Assembly: GCA_938017655.1 (NCBI GenBank)
Contig: CALIJO010000086.1
Location: forward strand, 1-7,168
DNA length: 7,168 nt
Reading direction: 5' to 3'
Source: an uncultured Candidatus Saccharibacteria bacterium
GTDB lineage: Bacteria > Patescibacteriota > Saccharimonadia > Saccharimonadales > Saccharimonadaceae
In this document: in pieces, positions 5,660 through 7,168 of the stretch
Layout: each line of letters opens with the position of its first letter
Numbering within the stretch: position 1 is the stretch's first letter
Program-made: the position numbers and the translations under genes
Notes under the pieces: generated by a model
Told to the model about the DNA's origin: nothing
The model's input: only the letters and a program-made list of their open reading frames with translations
Databases searched by the model: none

Positions 5660-5753
5660 AAAGCTGGAAAGTATTTATTTTTTGAAAACACGCTCTAGGC
5701 CGCTCGGCCAAGCTTATGGTTTTCAAAATAACAAATACTCTTCCAGCTTTTTT
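5660..5753 (+). terminator. Very large composite hairpin with T-tail after rubrerythrin
   Basis: The arms 5660-5689 and 5719-5750 form 29 base pairs, with one A-C mismatch (5677/5732) and two single-base bulges (5740, 5729). The 29-nt apical region (5690-5718) contains a second hairpin, GGCC-GCTC-GGCC (5698-5709). Six T (5748-5753) follow the outer stem on the + strand. Position and T-tail support an intrinsic terminator for rubrerythrin. The stem is far longer than usual, so a processed small RNA or a palindromic repeat element is also possible. Confidence 0.8.
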
Positions 5754-5814
5754 GTTCAGTAAAATTACACACAAATTTAAGGTTACTAAAAAGCAAATAG
5801 GCTTCATTTTTTAT

Positions 5815-6216
5815 TTAATTATGACGGTTTTTCTTGATGTAGTCGTCTTCTTTTTCTAATCTAGCGCGGAGCGTGTATTCACGGCATTTGCCATTATTGC
5901 AATCGGCAGAAATGTAATTAAGTGAGCCACCTTCACCATTAATATAAACACCATTTGGGTCGGTGAATAATTTAGGATCCATGACGGTAAGATTCTCATC
6001 GGTGATGGTTTCTGGGTAATAGCCATTCTTAGCATAAAAACCTTCTTCGAGGGCATAGTACATAGCATTGATCGCTTCCTTGCGCTGCTCATCGCGGTGC
6101 ATGGCGTCGAGATTTTGCTTCTGCAAGAAGAAAAGAATCAGGGCGATAGAAACAAAAACTAAAACTACCACGAGTTCAATAAGAGTGAAACCAGATTTTT
6201 TGACTGTTTTATTCAT
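5815..6216 (-). CDS. Type IV pilin-like protein (prepilin)
   Basis: The product is 133 residues from the ATG at 6216. I prefer this start to the ATG at 6231 because a -10 box (6223-6228) lies between the two, and the later start gives the short basic leader expected of prepilins. The leader MNKTVKKSG is followed by a prepilin-peptidase site G9|F10, then FTLIELVVV with the conserved Glu5 of the mature protein (E14). A hydrophobic helix (about 10-31) serves as membrane anchor and filament core. The rest is an alpha-helical spine (QRKEAINAMYYALEEGFY) and a small globular head with NGYYP and a cysteine pair (C106, C111) that could form a disulphide. It would be a surface pilus subunit or pseudopilin. 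No assembly genes are visible in the window. Confidence 0.9.
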   Translation of the reverse strand: MNKTVKKSGFTLIELVVVLVFVSIALILFFLQKQNLDAMHRDEQRKEAINAMYYALEEGFYAKNGYYPETITDENLTVMDPKLFTDPNGVYINGEGGSLNYISADCNNGKCREYTLRARLEKEDDYIKKNRHN

Positions 6217-6222
6217 ACTCCC

Positions 6223-6228
6223 ATTATA
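6223..6228 (-). promoter_or_regulatory. -10 box of the pilin gene, predicted leaderless
   Basis: The minus strand reads TATAAT at 6228-6223, directly preceded by TG but without the intervening base. Six bases (GGGAGT) separate it from the ATG at 6216, so the predicted start falls on the A of ATG. If transcription began further upstream, GGGAG could act as a closely spaced ribosome binding site. Confidence 0.6.
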
Positions 6229-6237
6229 CATGGAATT

Positions 6238-6266
6238 TTGGGTTTTCGCCGAGAGATTGGTATAAT
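6238..6266 (+). promoter_or_regulatory. Promoter of radA, predicted leaderless
   Basis: A perfect extended -10, TGgTATAAT (6258-6266), follows TTGGGT (6238-6243, a 3/6 match to -35) at 17-bp spacing. The hexamer ends six bases before the radA ATG, which puts the predicted start on the A of ATG. No Shine-Dalgarno sequence exists. It is divergent from the pilin promoter. Confidence 0.75.
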
Positions 6267-6272
6267 TTCAAT

Positions 6273-7168
6273 ATGAAAGCTACTAAACAATATGTCTGTC
6301 AAAACTGTGGCGCGCGTTATAGTAAATGGGCTGGCCACTGTAATAACTGCGATGCATGGAATACCATCGTGGAGGATTTAGTAGTTGAGGATAGTTCGAG
6401 TACGGGTAAATTTGCTCTGGCGCAGGCTAAGAGTAGTGGAAAAACTTTGAGTTTTTCTAGTATTAAAGAGATTGCCGCTTCGGATGAAAAAGAGCGACTG
6501 AAGACCGAATTTGATTCCCTAAATGAAGTGCTGGGTGGTGGGATTTTGCGCGGTTCGGTAATTCTCTTTGCGGGGCAGCCAGGCATTGGTAAATCGACAA
6601 TCTTAATGCAGATTTGCGCAAAGATTGCCAACGGTCATAAGGTGCTCTATGTTTCTGGTGAGGAATCGGCCGGACAGGTCAAAATGCGAGCGGTAAGATT
6701 AGGAGCAAATTCAGAAACTTTAAGTTTTGCAGCTTCGACTTCTGGGAACGACATCGCGAAGACGATTGCTGATGGCGAATTTGAACTGGTGATCGTGGAC
6801 TCAATTCAGACTCTGGCGATTAATGAAATTTCTTCGGCGCCGGGGACGGTTTCACAAATTACTAATGCCGGCAATCTGATCATTCAAGCCGCAAAAAAGA
6901 CCGATACGGCGGTGATTATCGTGGGGCACGTGACGAAGGAAGGGACCTTGGCGGGACCGAAAGTTTTGGAGCACTTGGTAGACGTAGTGCTTAATTTTGA
7001 AGGTGATCGCTATGGCGGATTTAAGACTATTCGTGCGGTTAAAAACCGTTTCGGTTCGACTAGCGAGGCAGCGATTTTCGAGATGACGGAAAAGGGTTTG
7101 CAGGAAGTACAAAATCCTTCGGCGGCCCTACTAGCAGAGAGGCAAAACACGGATGGTTCAATTATTTT
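6273..7168 (+). CDS. radA: DNA repair protein RadA (Sms), 3' end cut by window
   Basis: RadA is a RecA-related ATPase that binds DNA and drives branch migration of recombination intermediates in repair. The frame is open to the window end, giving 298 of roughly 450 residues usual for the family. Visible parts in order are a C4 zinc finger (C9-x2-C12, C23-x2-C26, in VCQNCGARYSKWAGHC) and the RecA-like ATPase core. The core carries Walker A GQPGIGKST (101-109), YVSGEES (126-132) and Walker B LVIVDSIQT (172-180). It also has the VGHVTKEGTLAGPKVLEHLVD segment (217-237) and the RadA-specific KNRFG (257-261). The missing C-terminus should be the Lon-protease-like domain. The start is fixed by the zinc finger and the promoter. 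No ribosome binding site precedes it, so it is predicted leaderless. Confidence 0.97.
   Translation, partial: MKATKQYVCQNCGARYSKWAGHCNNCDAWNTIVEDLVVEDSSSTGKFALAQAKSSGKTLSFSSIKEIAASDEKERLKTEFDSLNEVLGGGILRGSVILFAGQPGIGKSTILMQICAKIANGHKVLYVSGEESAGQVKMRAVRLGANSETLSFAASTSGNDIAKTIADGEFELVIVDSIQTLAINEISSAPGTVSQITNAGNLIIQAAKKTDTAVIIVGHVTKEGTLAGPKVLEHLVDVVLNFEGDRYGGFKTIRAVKNRFGSTSEAAIFEMTEKGLQEVQNPSAALLAERQNTDGSII

Noticed and set aside
5146..5691. 181-aa minus-strand frame opposite rubrerythrin
   Set aside because: It is the antisense of a highly conserved gene, and its composition follows from rubrerythrin codons.
5660..5750. MITE-like insertion element interpretation of the large palindrome
   Set aside because: I see no target-site duplication around the arms, and the T-tail and position after rbr favour a terminator; copies elsewhere cannot be checked from this window.
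6217..6231. Upstream ATG (6231) for the pilin, adding MYNGS
   Set aside because: The -10 box lies between the two ATGs, and the shorter leader fits prepilin signal peptides better.
6573..6599. RadA Walker A written GQPGIGKST, with Q at a position often E, D or N
   Set aside because: This position varies among RadA proteins, and the catalytic G-K-S/T is intact, so it is not a defect.
1..7168. CRISPR array, insertion sequence, toxin-antitoxin or phage module
   Set aside because: No spaced repeats of that kind, transposase or integrase signature, or paired small toxin genes could be recognised on either strand.

Overview
The window looks like a chromosomal stretch from a bacterium with a small, compact genome. 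Candidate Phyla Radiation bacteria, most plausibly Saccharibacteria (TM7), are my best guess. The reasons are tight gene packing, moderate GC, short intergenic gaps, single-domain housekeeping proteins, a lone small type IV pilin and lineage-restricted small proteins. This is inference; no marker here fixes the phylum. TGA ends the first gene and no TGA interrupts the recognisable genes, so the standard bacterial code applies, not the UGA=Gly code of Gracilibacteria/Absconditabacteria.

Layout, left to right. (1) 1-1129: two unrecognised genes on +, one with an HELMH zinc-protease-like motif (possibly 5'-truncated by the window edge) and a 142-aa orphan with its own promoter. (2) 1155-1973: a terminator, then yebC with its promoter and a terminator. 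(3) 1974-2164: a gene-free stretch with a 13-nt direct repeat. (4) 2165-2368: tRNA-Ser(TGA), tRNA-Met(CAT) and a terminator. (5) 2388-2960: ruvA. (6) 3024-3119: a bidirectional terminator and a 24-nt duplicated sequence. (7) 3102-5034, minus strand: ruvB, followed by a two-TM bacterial PH-domain membrane protein whose true start is 3980. (8) 5095-5652: rubrerythrin on +, followed by a very large composite hairpin. (9) 5815-6216, minus: a type IV pilin-like protein. (10) 6273 to the window end: radA on +, cut by the window and lacking its C-terminus.

Functionally, RuvA, RuvB and RadA are homologous-recombination factors: RuvAB drives Holliday-junction migration and RadA drives branch migration. 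YebC is a translation or regulatory factor often found next to ruv genes. ruvC, which commonly lies between yebC and ruvA, is missing from that position. Rubrerythrin suggests an anaerobic or microaerophilic life with peroxide detoxification.

The most striking signal is regulatory. Almost every transcription unit starts from an extended -10 box (TGnTATAAT or a close variant) with little or no -35 element. In three genes (ruvA, the pilin, radA) the ATG lies exactly six bases after the -10 hexamer, which predicts leaderless mRNAs. The tRNA operon is similar, with seven bases between its -10 and tRNA-Ser. I found no mobile element, CRISPR array, defence locus or obviously new multi-gene system.
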